Assembly: GCA_910588595.1 (NCBI GenBank)
Contig: CAJUQU010000177.1
Span: 1 to 7,942 of the forward strand
Origin: an uncultured Lachnospiraceae bacterium
GTDB taxonomy: Bacteria > Bacillota_A > Clostridia > Lachnospirales > Lachnospiraceae
Reading direction: 5' to 3'
DNA length: 7,942 bases
Shown in pieces: positions 1-6,306 of the stretch. Position 1 is the stretch's first letter. Every line of letters starts with the position of its first letter. A model generated the notes under the pieces. That model made no database searches. It was not told the DNA's origin and saw only the letters and a list, made by a program, of their open reading frames with translations. Both the position numbers and the translations under genes were made by a program.

Positions 1-92
1 TGTGTTTCCCTTTGACACAATACAGCTATTTATAATTTTATATCCATTTTGTACAATAGTCAATGTTTTCTGATAATTTTATTCCATCAGTT

Positions 93-287
93 CTATCCAT
101 TTTTTTCTATAGGGTGGATTCCAGTCCATAAAATCAGCATCTGCGGACTCTGAACCACACTGCTGCCAAACATTAAAAATTCTAGATCTGCCCCATCAAT
201 CTCGACACTGCCGCATTTTAGACATCTGCCTTCCGCATAGTCGAGTGTGCCGCATTTCCTGCAAAAAAATATTTTTCGATGATCCAT
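93..287 (-). CDS. Possible small zinc-ribbon protein (64 aa)
   Basis: The protein is short and has four cysteines in a CX2C-X9-CX2C arrangement (C9, C12, C22, C25) just after the start, the pattern of a rubredoxin-like zinc ribbon; the rest has no motif I recognise. An AAGGAG lies about 15 bases upstream of the ATG at 285-287, which is rather long for a ribosome binding site, and no better in-frame ATG, GTG or TTG is seen. The gene is isolated, and reads away from the plus-strand promoter at 437-465. Function is unknown; metal binding is an inference from the cysteines. The well-formed cysteine pairs argue for a real gene, the spacing and AT-rich setting argue against it. Confidence 0.5.
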   Translation of the reverse strand: MDHRKIFFCRKCGTLDYAEGRCLKCGSVEIDGADLEFLMFGSSVVQSPQMLILWTGIHPIEKNG

Positions 288-436
288 ATGCCCTGTTTCT
301 GACTCCTTATATACACCGTATAATATATTGTTAATATTTTTGTGATTTCTTTGTAATCATTATGAAATATTCTCACAGTATTTATTACATTTTGCTCTTT
401 CTCCAAACAAAAATGAAATATTTTTTTAAAATAGTA

Positions 437-465
437 TTGAATAAATTACCATCTGCATTTATAAT
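437..465 (+). promoter_or_regulatory. Sigma-A type promoter upstream of the SGNH hydrolase gene
   Basis: A -35 box TTGAAT (437-442) and a perfect -10 box TATAAT (460-465) are separated by exactly 17 bases. Transcription would start near 472 and give a leader of about 260 nt before the start codon at 733. That leader contains the whole palindrome at 485-647. No other gene on this strand lies between, so the hydrolase gene is the natural target. Confidence 0.55.
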
Positions 466-484
466 AATGGAAGAATTGTTAAGG

Positions 485-647
485 CTTAGGAACTGTTAAG
501 AAATTGCTCATGACAATTACTTGTCTAAATGTCCATCTGCGGCATCAGAAAATCTTGACATAGCCCGCTATGCCTGCGATTTTCTTCTTTGCAGCTGAAC
601 ATTTATACGGCGTACTTGTCACAAGTAATTTCTGAACAGTTCCTTAG
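485..647. mobile_element. MITE-like element: 163-bp imperfect palindrome
   Basis: The two ends are inverted copies: the outer 21 bases at 485-505 match the reverse complement of 627-647 at 19 positions, with GGAACTGTT followed by AAG or CAG as the core. The similarity continues inwards, with mismatches and about one gap, to a central CATAGC-CC-GCTATG (559-572), so the whole element could fold into one long hairpin. It has no coding capacity. TTA flanks both GGAAC ends (486-488 and 644-646), a possible 3-bp target duplication. A miniature element moved by a transposase elsewhere is the best reading; a structured RNA leader is the alternative. Confidence 0.6.
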
Positions 648-732
648 TTTTTGCTTACTGATGAAAAGAAAAGGCAACTATCAATCAGGGCTGCTTACTG
701 CTATATGTTTTAATGAAAGGAGCTATTAAGCC

Positions 733-1620
733 ATGAAAAAATACACCAATTCAGTGATCGTGCTTTTTATCTGTATGTTGATCCTAACCCCATCAACAGT
801 ATATGCTCAGGAGATGGCATATATGCCCTCATTCTCCATCATTCAGCCGATCACAGGCGCGGCACTGCCAAACGAGAATCTCTCGGAGAGCCTTGCAACA
901 CGGTTAAATCTCTATCTTGTAGACAGCTATACGAACGGAAGCATCGATGATCAGGAGTTCAGCGAGATCGTGTCAAGCGGTATGATCTCCGAAAATGCGT
1001 TCTTTGCAAACTCTGTGTTTGTGGGGGACTCGCTCACCGTCGGCTTCAAGGATTACTGCCGCACTCACAGCGATTCCATCGCTTCCGATTCCACTTACTT
1101 TCTGGCAAGGGTAAGTTGTTCTGCCAAGGCTGCCATATCAAAAAATGCCCTCACTGCCCACTCTAGGATCATGCCGATCTACAACGGTCAGGTCCAGTAC
1201 ATTGAGGACTCTGTGTCACAACTCCCAAATGTATCAAAGATGTTTATCTGCTATGGCATGAATGATCTGACCAGCAGTACACCGGAACAGTTCGTATCCG
1301 ATCTTGAGACCCTCATCAAAAGGATCACCGCCAAGACTCCAGGTCTGCAGGTCTACGTGATCTCGATCCCCTGTGTCATGGCTGATGTCAATAACGGCGG
1401 ACTGAACAACGCAAACATCCAATCCGCAAATATTCTTTTGCAGAACACCTGTGCACAGTACGGCTGGGGCTTTATCAATATCACTGAACATCTCATGGGA
1501 ACAGACAATGCGATCCGACCGGAGTTCAGTGCAGATCAGTACGTTCACGAGAACAGCAAGGCGTACAAGATCTGGAACAATGTTCTGAAAGACTACGCCT
1601 TTATGGAAATCACAAAATAG
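733..1620 (+). CDS. Secreted SGNH/GDSL-type hydrolase (295 aa)
   Basis: An N-terminal signal peptide is clear: KK at positions 2-3, a hydrophobic core at about 8-22, and a likely cleavage site after VYA (residue 25). The mature part has the SGNH blocks: VFVGDSLTVG with nucleophile Ser100, ICYGMND with Asn177 and Asp178 (the G-x-N-D oxyanion block), and near the C terminus Asp268 and His272 of the catalytic dyad. The spacing of the last pair is D-x3-H rather than the usual D-x2-H. Residues 40-90 are an extra helical-looking region before the catalytic fold. An AAAGGAG lies 10 bases before the ATG. Family members are esterases or lipases, including deacetylases of cell-wall or dietary polysaccharides; the substrate cannot be told here. 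The gene stands alone, with a promoter candidate at 437-465. Confidence 0.85.
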   Translation: MKKYTNSVIVLFICMLILTPSTVYAQEMAYMPSFSIIQPITGAALPNENLSESLATRLNLYLVDSYTNGSIDDQEFSEIVSSGMISENAFFANSVFVGDSLTVGFKDYCRTHSDSIASDSTYFLARVSCSAKAAISKNALTAHSRIMPIYNGQVQYIEDSVSQLPNVSKMFICYGMNDLTSSTPEQFVSDLETLIKRITAKTPGLQVYVISIPCVMADVNNGGLNNANIQSANILLQNTCAQYGWGFINITEHLMGTDNAIRPEFSADQYVHENSKAYKIWNNVLKDYAFMEITK

Positions 1621-1639
1621 GATCTAAAAATAGGATCTA
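1614..1639 (+). repeat. Tandem 13-bp direct repeat across the hydrolase stop codon
   Basis: AAAATAGGATCTA occurs twice back to back (1614-1626 and 1627-1639). The first copy contains the TAG stop codon at 1618-1620. It looks like a slippage duplication. The encoded protein is unaffected because the first copy already terminates it. Confidence 0.7.
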
Positions 1640-1726
1640 TGAGAAATAAAAAACAGCTCAATTCAGTGGTATTCCGTAAGGATGTTTTTTCTTCAAAGAC
1701 TAAAATATAATGATGTGATTATGTAG

Positions 1727-1756
1727 ACAGTGTAGCCTTGGGGCTACGCTGTTTTG
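1727..1756 (+). terminator. Rho-independent terminator at the recombinase 3' end
   Basis: The arms 1727-1737 and 1742-1752 form an 11-bp stem (one G-T pair) around a TTGG loop. On the plus strand it is followed by TTTTGATTTT, so it can stop transcripts arriving from the hydrolase gene before they run antisense into the recombinase. On the minus strand the recombinase stop codon (1746-1744) lies inside the stem and no T-tract follows, so termination in that direction is less certain. Confidence 0.55.
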
Positions 1757-3420
1757 ATTTTCTGATTGGCTGTCCTGTCCTGCATATGCTCTTGGAACAG
1801 TTCTTCCATTTCTTCTGGTGATGGTTCTCGGACAATGCCCACGCCATTATAATATATTTTTAAATTCTGGTGGCGTTTGCCGTCAATATATTCTGGCTTG
1901 GACACAACAATCTTTTCAATAAATTCGTGTACGATTTCTGGCGTTAATTCTGTAAGCTGCGTGACGCATTTTACCCTGTCGATAAACCGCTGAAGGCTGT
2001 CGCTTTTGTCTGTTTCTGTTTCAAGGTACTGCTCCATGTTGGGAATGGCGGATTTTATCTGCCGCTGTTCTTCCTCAAACGCCATCGACATGGTGGCGAA
2101 CCGTTCATCAGAAATCTTCCCATTGACATTATCCTCATAGATTTTCTGGATAAGGCGGTCAATCTCAACTGCGCGTTTTTTTGCTTTTGAAAGCTCCTTC
2201 CGCTTTTGGGCAAGTTCCTTTTTCATCTCATCTCCGAAAGCTGCCATTTGTTTTCTGGCAAAATCTTTTTCAAAACTCTGCACATACCAGAATACCCGCT
2301 GCATACTTTCCAATACAATCTCCGCCACGACTTTTTCACGGATATAGTGGGCAGAACACACATCTGAGTTCCTGCGGTAACTGGAACAGAAGAAATAGGC
2401 GTGTTCCAGTTTATAGTTGTTTTTTGCGCTGTAATACAGCTTTTCCCCACAGTCTGCACAGTAAAGCAGACCAGAAAACATACTGACAATCCCACTCCTT
2501 GTCGGTCTGCGGCGGTGTTCCCGAAGCTCCTGCACAAGCAGGAAGGTTTCTTCGTCAATAATGGCAGGGTGGGTGTCCTTAAATATCTGCCATTCCTCCT
2601 GCGGGCGTTCCAGACGTTTCTTATGCTTGAAGGATTTTCTGGCTGTGCGGAAATTGACAGTGTCCCCGATATATTCCTGCCGTGAGAGGATGTTCCCCAC
2701 GCTGTCGGCTGACCAGTGGTACGGTATGGCGGGCGGTCTGCGGTATGCTTTCCCAATGCTGTTCCAGTATTCCGTAGGGGTCATCACTTTGTCTGCCTTC
2801 AGCTTTTTTGCTATCTGCGCTGGTCCAAGCCCCGCTATGCACATGTCAAAAATCCGCCGCACAATCTCAGCCGCAGGCTCGTCAATAAGCCATTCTGTGG
2901 GATTGTCTGGATTTTTTCTGTATCCGAAAGGCAGGTTGAATGTTAAAGGCTTGCCTGACATTCCCCTGTTTCGGAACACGTTCCGCACTTTCTGGCTCGT
3001 GTTCTTGGCGTGCCATTCATTGAATAAGTCCTGCATTGGGACAAGGTCGCTGATGCCTTTTGCTGTGTCGATATTGTCCATGATGGCAATATAACGCACG
3101 TCCAGACGCTCAAAATCTTCTTCCAGTAACTGCCCGACAACAAGGCGGTTGCGCCCAAGCCTTGAGTGGTCTTTGACGATAATCGTCCCGATTTTCCCCT
3201 GCTCGGCTAAGTCCATCATCTCCATAAAAGAGGGTCTTGTGAACGTAACTCCCGAAAATCCGTCGTCTATAAAGAAGCGGGGATTGCGAAATCCATTCTC
3301 TTTTGCATATTTTTCCAGTATGGACTGCTGGTTTTTGATGCTGCCCGAAAGCCCGTCCTGCTCATCGTCACGGCTTAAACGACAGTATAAAGCTGTTATT
3401 TTTTCTGGCTGATTGCTCAT
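1744..3420 (-). CDS. Large serine recombinase, TndX/TnpX type (558 aa)
   Basis: It catalyses site-specific excision and integration of the element through a covalent phosphoserine link. The N-terminal resolvase domain (about 8-150) has ALYCRLSRDDE with nucleophile Ser16 and the conserved KDHSRLGRNR stretch at 83-92. A recombinase DNA-binding domain follows at about 163-275 (LPFGYRKNP onward). A zinc ribbon has Cys321, Cys324, Cys345 and Cys355. A lysine- and glutamate-rich coiled coil covers about 388-465, and the C terminus (about 490-530) resembles DUF4368. The length is normal for the family and no frame break is seen, so it should be active. AAGGAG lies 4 bases before the ATG. It has its own promoter (3468-3496), 104 bases separate it from the TnpW-like gene upstream, and its 3' end forms a hairpin. 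Confidence 0.95.
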   Translation of the reverse strand: MSNQPEKITALYCRLSRDDEQDGLSGSIKNQQSILEKYAKENGFRNPRFFIDDGFSGVTFTRPSFMEMMDLAEQGKIGTIIVKDHSRLGRNRLVVGQLLEEDFERLDVRYIAIMDNIDTAKGISDLVPMQDLFNEWHAKNTSQKVRNVFRNRGMSGKPLTFNLPFGYRKNPDNPTEWLIDEPAAEIVRRIFDMCIAGLGPAQIAKKLKADKVMTPTEYWNSIGKAYRRPPAIPYHWSADSVGNILSRQEYIGDTVNFRTARKSFKHKKRLERPQEEWQIFKDTHPAIIDEETFLLVQELREHRRRPTRSGIVSMFSGLLYCADCGEKLYYSAKNNYKLEHAYFFCSSYRRNSDVCSAHYIREKVVAEIVLESMQRVFWYVQSFEKDFARKQMAAFGDEMKKELAQKRKELSKAKKRAVEIDRLIQKIYEDNVNGKISDERFATMSMAFEEEQRQIKSAIPNMEQYLETETDKSDSLQRFIDRVKCVTQLTELTPEIVHEFIEKIVVSKPEYIDGKRHQNLKIYYNGVGIVREPSPEEMEELFQEHMQDRTANQKIKTA

Positions 3421-3437
3421 AGTTCTCCTTTCCGCAG

Positions 3438-3483
3438 CCAGACATGATATGAATTGTAGGTGTCATTATCATACCATATCTGG
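3438..3483. promoter_or_regulatory. Inverted repeat overlapping the recombinase promoter, possible operator
   Basis: The half-sites 3438-3453 and 3468-3483 are imperfect inverted copies, with the pattern CCAGA-y-ATG-r-TATGA in both arms and a 14-base gap. One arm covers the -10 box, the other lies in the short leader of the recombinase mRNA. A dimeric repressor, or the recombinase itself, could bind here and limit expression; an mRNA hairpin is the alternative. Confidence 0.45.
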
Positions 3484-3496
3484 CAGAATACTTCAA
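3468..3496 (-). promoter_or_regulatory. Promoter of the serine recombinase gene
   Basis: Read on the minus strand, TTGAAG (3496-3491) and TATGAT (3473-3468) are separated by exactly 17 bases. Transcription would start near 3461, about 40 bases before the recombinase ATG. It lies in the gap after the TnpW-like gene, so the recombinase can be expressed separately from the mob genes. Confidence 0.6.
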
Positions 3497-3524
3497 CGCT
3501 TTAAAGCCTTAATTCAAATGCCGT

Positions 3525-3788
3525 TTATAGTTTTAGGAGAATGCGTTCGGTTTTTTCCTGAATGCTCTCAGAAGCGGCAGCATTAAAATGGGCATTAACT
3601 GTATAAACCGTGCCGCCTATCTCTTTCTGGAAATTGACAGGATGGGGATATTGCGACCTGCGGAACCATGCCAGCCGTTCTTCTTTTGTCATGGATGCAA
3701 GGCAGTCCGTAATCCCATCAATCATCTGGCGGATGGCAGTTTCTTCTGAAAATTCTTCTTTTTCTGTGCCGCCAAAAGGTTCATTCAT
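3525..3788 (-). CDS. TnpW-like small transposon protein (87 aa)
   Basis: The C-terminal part, GGTVYTVNAHFNAAASESIQ followed by EKTERILLK, matches my memory of the TnpW family of small proteins encoded on clostridial transposons, which end in a pattern like TY-V-HF then ET---K--RLI. The first 50 residues are acidic and helical, with KEERLAWFRRSQYP at about 35-48. The ATG overlaps the relaxase stop codon as ATGA (3785-3788), and GGAGGGAGG lies 10 bases upstream, so the two are translationally coupled. The biochemical role of TnpW is not established to my knowledge. Its place between mob genes and recombinase fits an accessory function for the element. Confidence 0.75.
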   Translation of the reverse strand: MNEPFGGTEKEEFSEETAIRQMIDGITDCLASMTKEERLAWFRRSQYPHPVNFQKEIGGTVYTVNAHFNAAASESIQEKTERILLKL

Positions 3789-5104
3789 CGAAATAATTCC
3801 TCCCTCCTGCGGTCTGCCCTGCCTGCTCTGACGTTTGTATTTGACCGCTGGTTTTCAATCGCATCGTGGATTTGGTCTAAGCAGTTGTCGATATAGGCAG
3901 AGCGTTTTTCAATCTCGTTTGTATATTTCAGCCGCTTTCTAAGCTCCGTTATCCTCTCTGTCACGTCCTGTTTTTCGGCTCGGAGTGTTTCTTTTTCGGC
4001 TGGTAAAGCACGGCGTACCTTGTTCCGCAAGTGCTGGCGGTAGTCGATAAGTTTATTCATTTCGGTCTGGTTTTTCTCCCTGTCGGCGTGTAAGTCGGAG
4101 AGGGTGGAGATGCCCTGCTTTGACATATACCTTACCTGTGCAGTAATATCGTCCAGTTTCCGCAATTCTTCTTTCATCAGCGGGCTTGTCGGCTTGTAGT
4201 CCGTGCCTTTGGGGAATATCCCCAACTGATAGCACCAGTAGTAATACAACGCTAAAATCCCCGTGGTTTTCTGATGCGGTTTCCATGCGTTTTTGTACTG
4301 CTCTGGCATATGCGGGGAGTAGGAAATCCTTGCTTTGTAGTTTCCATATCGGGAAGCCCCGCCTAAACATGACCGTATGAAATCTGGTGTCAACCGCTCG
4401 TCAAGCGTGTCTAACCTTGTGAAATGCCTGTACTGCGGCAGCTTCATTTTCCAATGGCTGCCCGAAAAATCAACCTCATATCCTTTGTCAGAAAGATATT
4501 TCATCATGTGCTGTAAATCCCTGCTCCCGTTGATTGCTTCCCTTAAATCCTCCCGATAGACGTTGTAGCGTGTCGGCTTTCCACTTTTTTCGTCCAGATA
4601 AAGCGGTCTTGAGGGGGCTTTCTTTGGATGCTCTATGACTGACAATCCATACTCTCGGCATAAGCGGTCGGACACCTCCCTCAACCTTTTCTGCTCCGAT
4701 TTTGAGTAATTGTATTTGCTCCCATCCAGATAAGAAACGGAGTTGAAACAGAAATGGTTATGCAGATGTCCTTTGTCAAGGTGTGTGGCAACGATTATCT
4801 GGTACTTGCCGCCCCACATTTCCATTGCCAGTTTCAATCCGATTTCATGGCATTGTTCGGGCGTTACCTCGTTTGGCTTGAAGCTTTGGTAGCCGTGCCA
4901 TGCGATATACCCGCCTGTCTTTTGGTACTGTTTCTTTGTCAAAATCATTTGCTGTAAGGCGACTTCTTTCAGACAGTTGATTGCAGAAATATACTCACCC
5001 TCATTTGTTTTTGACGGATTCTTCACATAGAAGAACACGTCAAAAAAGTCCTGCATATCTTGATTCGGCACGGCCTTTTCTGGGTTTTCTATATAGTCAA
5101 TCAC
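3785..5104 (-). CDS. MOBP-type relaxase / mobilization nuclease (439 aa from GTG; probably longer)
   Basis: The relaxase nicks oriT, stays bound to the 5' end through a tyrosine and leads the strand into a recipient cell. Numbered from the GTG at 5104, Tyr4 in IDYIENPEKA is the likely catalytic tyrosine of motif I, and ATHLDKGHLHNHFCFNSV at 106-123 is the histidine triad motif (His108, His113, His115), which binds the metal. Residues 66-90 (YIAWHGYQSFKPNEVTPEQC onward) are the usual relaxase linker. The C-terminal third is a charged coiled coil (about 320-425), often used for MobC or DNA contacts. Family members normally carry about 15 residues more at the N terminus; these are present in frame upstream but without an ATG (see 5105-5149). 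The GTG has AAGGGAG 10 bases before it, so it could also be used. The stop overlaps the TnpW-like start. Confidence 0.9.
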   Translation of the reverse strand: MIDYIENPEKAVPNQDMQDFFDVFFYVKNPSKTNEGEYISAINCLKEVALQQMILTKKQYQKTGGYIAWHGYQSFKPNEVTPEQCHEIGLKLAMEMWGGKYQIIVATHLDKGHLHNHFCFNSVSYLDGSKYNYSKSEQKRLREVSDRLCREYGLSVIEHPKKAPSRPLYLDEKSGKPTRYNVYREDLREAINGSRDLQHMMKYLSDKGYEVDFSGSHWKMKLPQYRHFTRLDTLDERLTPDFIRSCLGGASRYGNYKARISYSPHMPEQYKNAWKPHQKTTGILALYYYWCYQLGIFPKGTDYKPTSPLMKEELRKLDDITAQVRYMSKQGISTLSDLHADREKNQTEMNKLIDYRQHLRNKVRRALPAEKETLRAEKQDVTERITELRKRLKYTNEIEKRSAYIDNCLDQIHDAIENQRSNTNVRAGRADRRREELFR

Positions 5105-5149
5105 GTCTTTTATGCTCCCTTTAACATGCCATAGGCTCGTTACTGCTAT
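5105..5149 (-). other. In-frame N-terminal extension of the relaxase with an ATA codon at the expected start
   Basis: Upstream of the GTG the relaxase frame stays open and encodes IAVTSLWHVKGSIKD, which joins directly to VIDYIENPEKA. Relaxases of this group, as I know them, begin MA-TS-W-VKG, so this is the family N terminus with isoleucine (ATA, 5149-5147) where methionine should be. AGGGGG lies 9 bases before the ATA, and the mobC stop TGA ends one base before it, as expected for a coupled start. Either ATA serves as a rare start, or translation begins at GTG 5104. Confidence 0.6.
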
Positions 5150-5150
5150 A

Positions 5151-5507
5151 TCAGACCGCCCCCTGTTCCGTCAATTCTTCTATGCTGAACCGTTGTGGGA
5201 GAGTGGATTTCTGTTGCAATTCTAAGATAAAATTTTCAATCTCCTTACAGATTTCAGCGGCGGTCGGATAGTAGGGAACACACTTTTTGAAAGCGTCATG
5301 CACCTCATAGAGCTTGTTTATCAGCTCCCAAAACTCGGTTTTAGGCTTGGGCTGCGGGGCGTTTCCCTTGCATAACTGGCGCATAAATTCTGCTGCGGAC
5401 AGACCGCAAGCGGCGGCGCACTGCTTTAATTTTTGATGTTCTTCCTCGTTCAGTCGGACGGTAATCGGAACATTCCGCACGTCCTTTTCTGATTTTTCTC
5501 TGTTCAT
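5151..5507 (-). CDS. mobC: Mobilization protein MobC, relaxosome accessory protein (118 aa)
   Basis: MobC-type proteins bind oriT and help the relaxase to open and nick the DNA. Residues 13-50 (VPITVRLNEEEHQKLKQCAA onward, to FMRQLCKGN) form a ribbon-helix-helix fold: a short beta strand followed by two helices. The rest is helical with a Lys/Pro linker at 51-57. The length is usual for the family. I chose the ATG at 5505-5507 because GGAGG lies 9 bases upstream and the domain starts just after. A longer frame reaches to 5630, but its extra 41 residues are proline- and asparagine-rich, lack a ribosome binding site and run through hairpins. It is first in the mob operon; its stop is one base from the expected relaxase start. 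Confidence 0.87.
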   Translation of the reverse strand: MNREKSEKDVRNVPITVRLNEEEHQKLKQCAAACGLSAAEFMRQLCKGNAPQPKPKTEFWELINKLYEVHDAFKKCVPYYPTAAEICKEIENFILELQQKSTLPQRFSIEELTEQGAV

Positions 5508-5550
5508 TTTCCTTATCCTCCAGTCTTGAATTTTATTCTTAACAGGGTAT

Positions 5551-5567
5551 TCAGGGATGTTCCCTGA
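5551..5567. repeat. Hairpin TCAGGGA-TGT-TCCCTGA upstream of mobC
   Basis: A perfect 7-bp inverted repeat (5551-5557 and 5561-5567) with a 3-base loop, about 45 bases upstream of the mobC start. It is the hairpin nearest to the mob genes and could be a MobC binding site or part of oriT. Confidence 0.5.
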
Positions 5568-5773
5568 GTTAGTCCATGCCAGCAAGCGGCGTGGATTTGG
5601 ATTGTGCGCGAGTAGCGATGAGAATGCCATGCTTGCATGAGCATTCGAGGAGCACTGCGGTCATAGCGGGAAATGCAGGGCATTTTCCGCTATGGCTGAC
5701 ACAATCCGATGCTCGCTATCTCTGTGGACAACGCCGCAGAGCATTTTTCCTATGCAGCGGCATTCTTAATGCC
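5551..5773. other. Candidate origin of transfer (oriT) region: cluster of hairpins
   Basis: No convincing gene lies here. Besides the hairpin at 5551-5567 there are GAATGC-CATGC-TT-GCATG-A-GCATTC (5622-5646), a 15-bp stem with one G-T pair and an AGG loop (5662-5694), an interrupted GCCGC/GCGGC stem with inner GCAT/ATGC (5733-5761), and GGCATT-CTT-AATGCC (5759-5773). An outer pair GGATTGTG (5599-5606) and CACAATCC (5700-5707) encloses two of them. Hairpins directly upstream of mobC and a relaxase gene are the usual setting of oriT. I recognise no known nic sequence, so the assignment rests on position and structure. Confidence 0.45.
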
Positions 5774-6013
5774 TGTCTTACCTTCCGAAAAGAAAATCCT
5801 ATGTCCTTTCCACCTCCGTTCTGGATTTGATTTCTCTTGACTTTTGGATAAACGAAAAAGCCGCCACACTGCACCACGAGCGACAGGAGAGATTTCTCCT
5901 GCTCGGATTCGCAATGCTATGTAACGGCTTTGAAATTCAAAAGCATGCTGCCATACGCCAGCCGAAAAGGGCGGCTTACGTTCGGCAGCGGTCAGCCTTG
6001 TTCGTTGGCTGAC
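5774..6013. other. Non-coding, hairpin-rich stretch at the presumed right end of the element
   Basis: I see no credible gene. There are three further inverted repeats: CAGGAGA-GATT-TCTCCTG (5884-5901), a nested stem of CTGCC, CG, AGCCG pairing with CGGCT, CG, GGCAG (5949-5988), and GTCAGCC/GGCTGAC around a 9-base loop (5991-6013). None is followed by a T-tract on the plus strand, so they do not look like simple terminators. Past 6014 the DNA becomes markedly AT-rich, which may mark the boundary of the mobile element. Confidence 0.4.
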
Positions 6014-6135
6014 ATTCCATTCTTCAATCTATGTTCTTATTTAATTTTCAATCTTCCAATTCCCTCATGGGTATTTCAGAATACCATAGTGGCTATACCC
6101 ATGTCAAGATTTTGGGCAAATTTTTTAGTATTCCC

Positions 6136-6277
6136 GTAACAGTTCAGCCTTCACATAGTCAAAAGGTGCCATGAAACGGAAGTCCATAGACGCGCTGAAG
6201 AAATTATTTATGGGTACACCGGCTATATTTTAGCCGGTGTAATACCAGTTAGTCCAGCCGGTAGGCTGAACTGTTAC
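6136..6277. mobile_element. MITE-like element with 15-bp perfect terminal inverted repeats (142 bp)
   Basis: The ends are exact inverted copies: GTAACAGTTCAGCCT (6136-6150) and AGGCTGAACTGTTAC (6263-6277). Inside is a strong hairpin, an 11-bp perfect stem (6215-6225 and 6231-6241) with loop TATTT, plus a further copy of AGCCGGT (6256-6262). No T-tract follows the hairpin. No coding capacity is seen. The terminal bases resemble those of the element at 485-647 (GTAACAGTTCAG against GGAACTGTTCAG). TA occurs at position 2-3 of each end, which would fit a TA-targeting transposase, but the outer flanks show no clear duplication. Confidence 0.65.
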
Positions 6278-6306
6278 TTAAAAACGATAGAAAAATTAAA
6301 AAAGGA

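Larger units (their letters stand above)
1727..6013 (-). mobile_element. Compact integrative mobilizable element (recombinase, TnpW-like, relaxase, MobC); ends approximate
   Basis: Four minus-strand genes of well-known mobile-element families lie between two plus-strand genes that look like host genes. The set is a large serine recombinase for excision and integration, a TnpW-like protein, a MOBP relaxase and MobC. No coupling protein, VirB4-like ATPase or other conjugation gene is present, so it would be mobilized by a helper. No resistance or other cargo gene is seen. The ends are not resolved: I place the left one near the hairpin after the recombinase and the right one where the hairpin-rich DNA gives way to AT-rich DNA near 6014. 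Related elements such as Tn4451 also pair a large serine recombinase with mobilization genes. Confidence 0.75.

Noticed and set aside
12..36. TTGACA followed by TATAAT at the left edge
   Set aside because: The spacer is only 13 bases, too short for a sigma-A promoter, and no gene follows on that strand.
218..406. 62-residue minus-strand frame overlapping the zinc-ribbon ORF
   Set aside because: AT-driven translation without motifs; it competes with the frame that has ordered CXXC pairs.
652..700. Direct repeat TGCTTACTG at 652-660 and 692-700 before the hydrolase gene
   Set aside because: Short and not placed relative to any promoter element; no support for an operator.
2223..2756. 177-residue open frame on the minus strand overlapping the recombinase, and a 177-residue plus-strand frame at 2561-3094
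   Set aside because: Both lie wholly inside the recombinase gene, which has clear family motifs throughout; their sequences show no domain and have no proper ribosome binding site.
5576..5830. 84-residue plus-strand open frame, and following frames at 5827-6012 and 5930-6139
   Set aside because: Cysteine- and arginine-rich translations without motifs, passing through strong hairpins; better explained as non-coding DNA of the element.
1689..6027. TTCTTCAA at 1689-1696 and again at 6020-6027, as possible att direct repeats of the mobile element
   Set aside because: Eight AT-rich bases can recur by chance and the flanks do not match; not enough to set the element boundaries.
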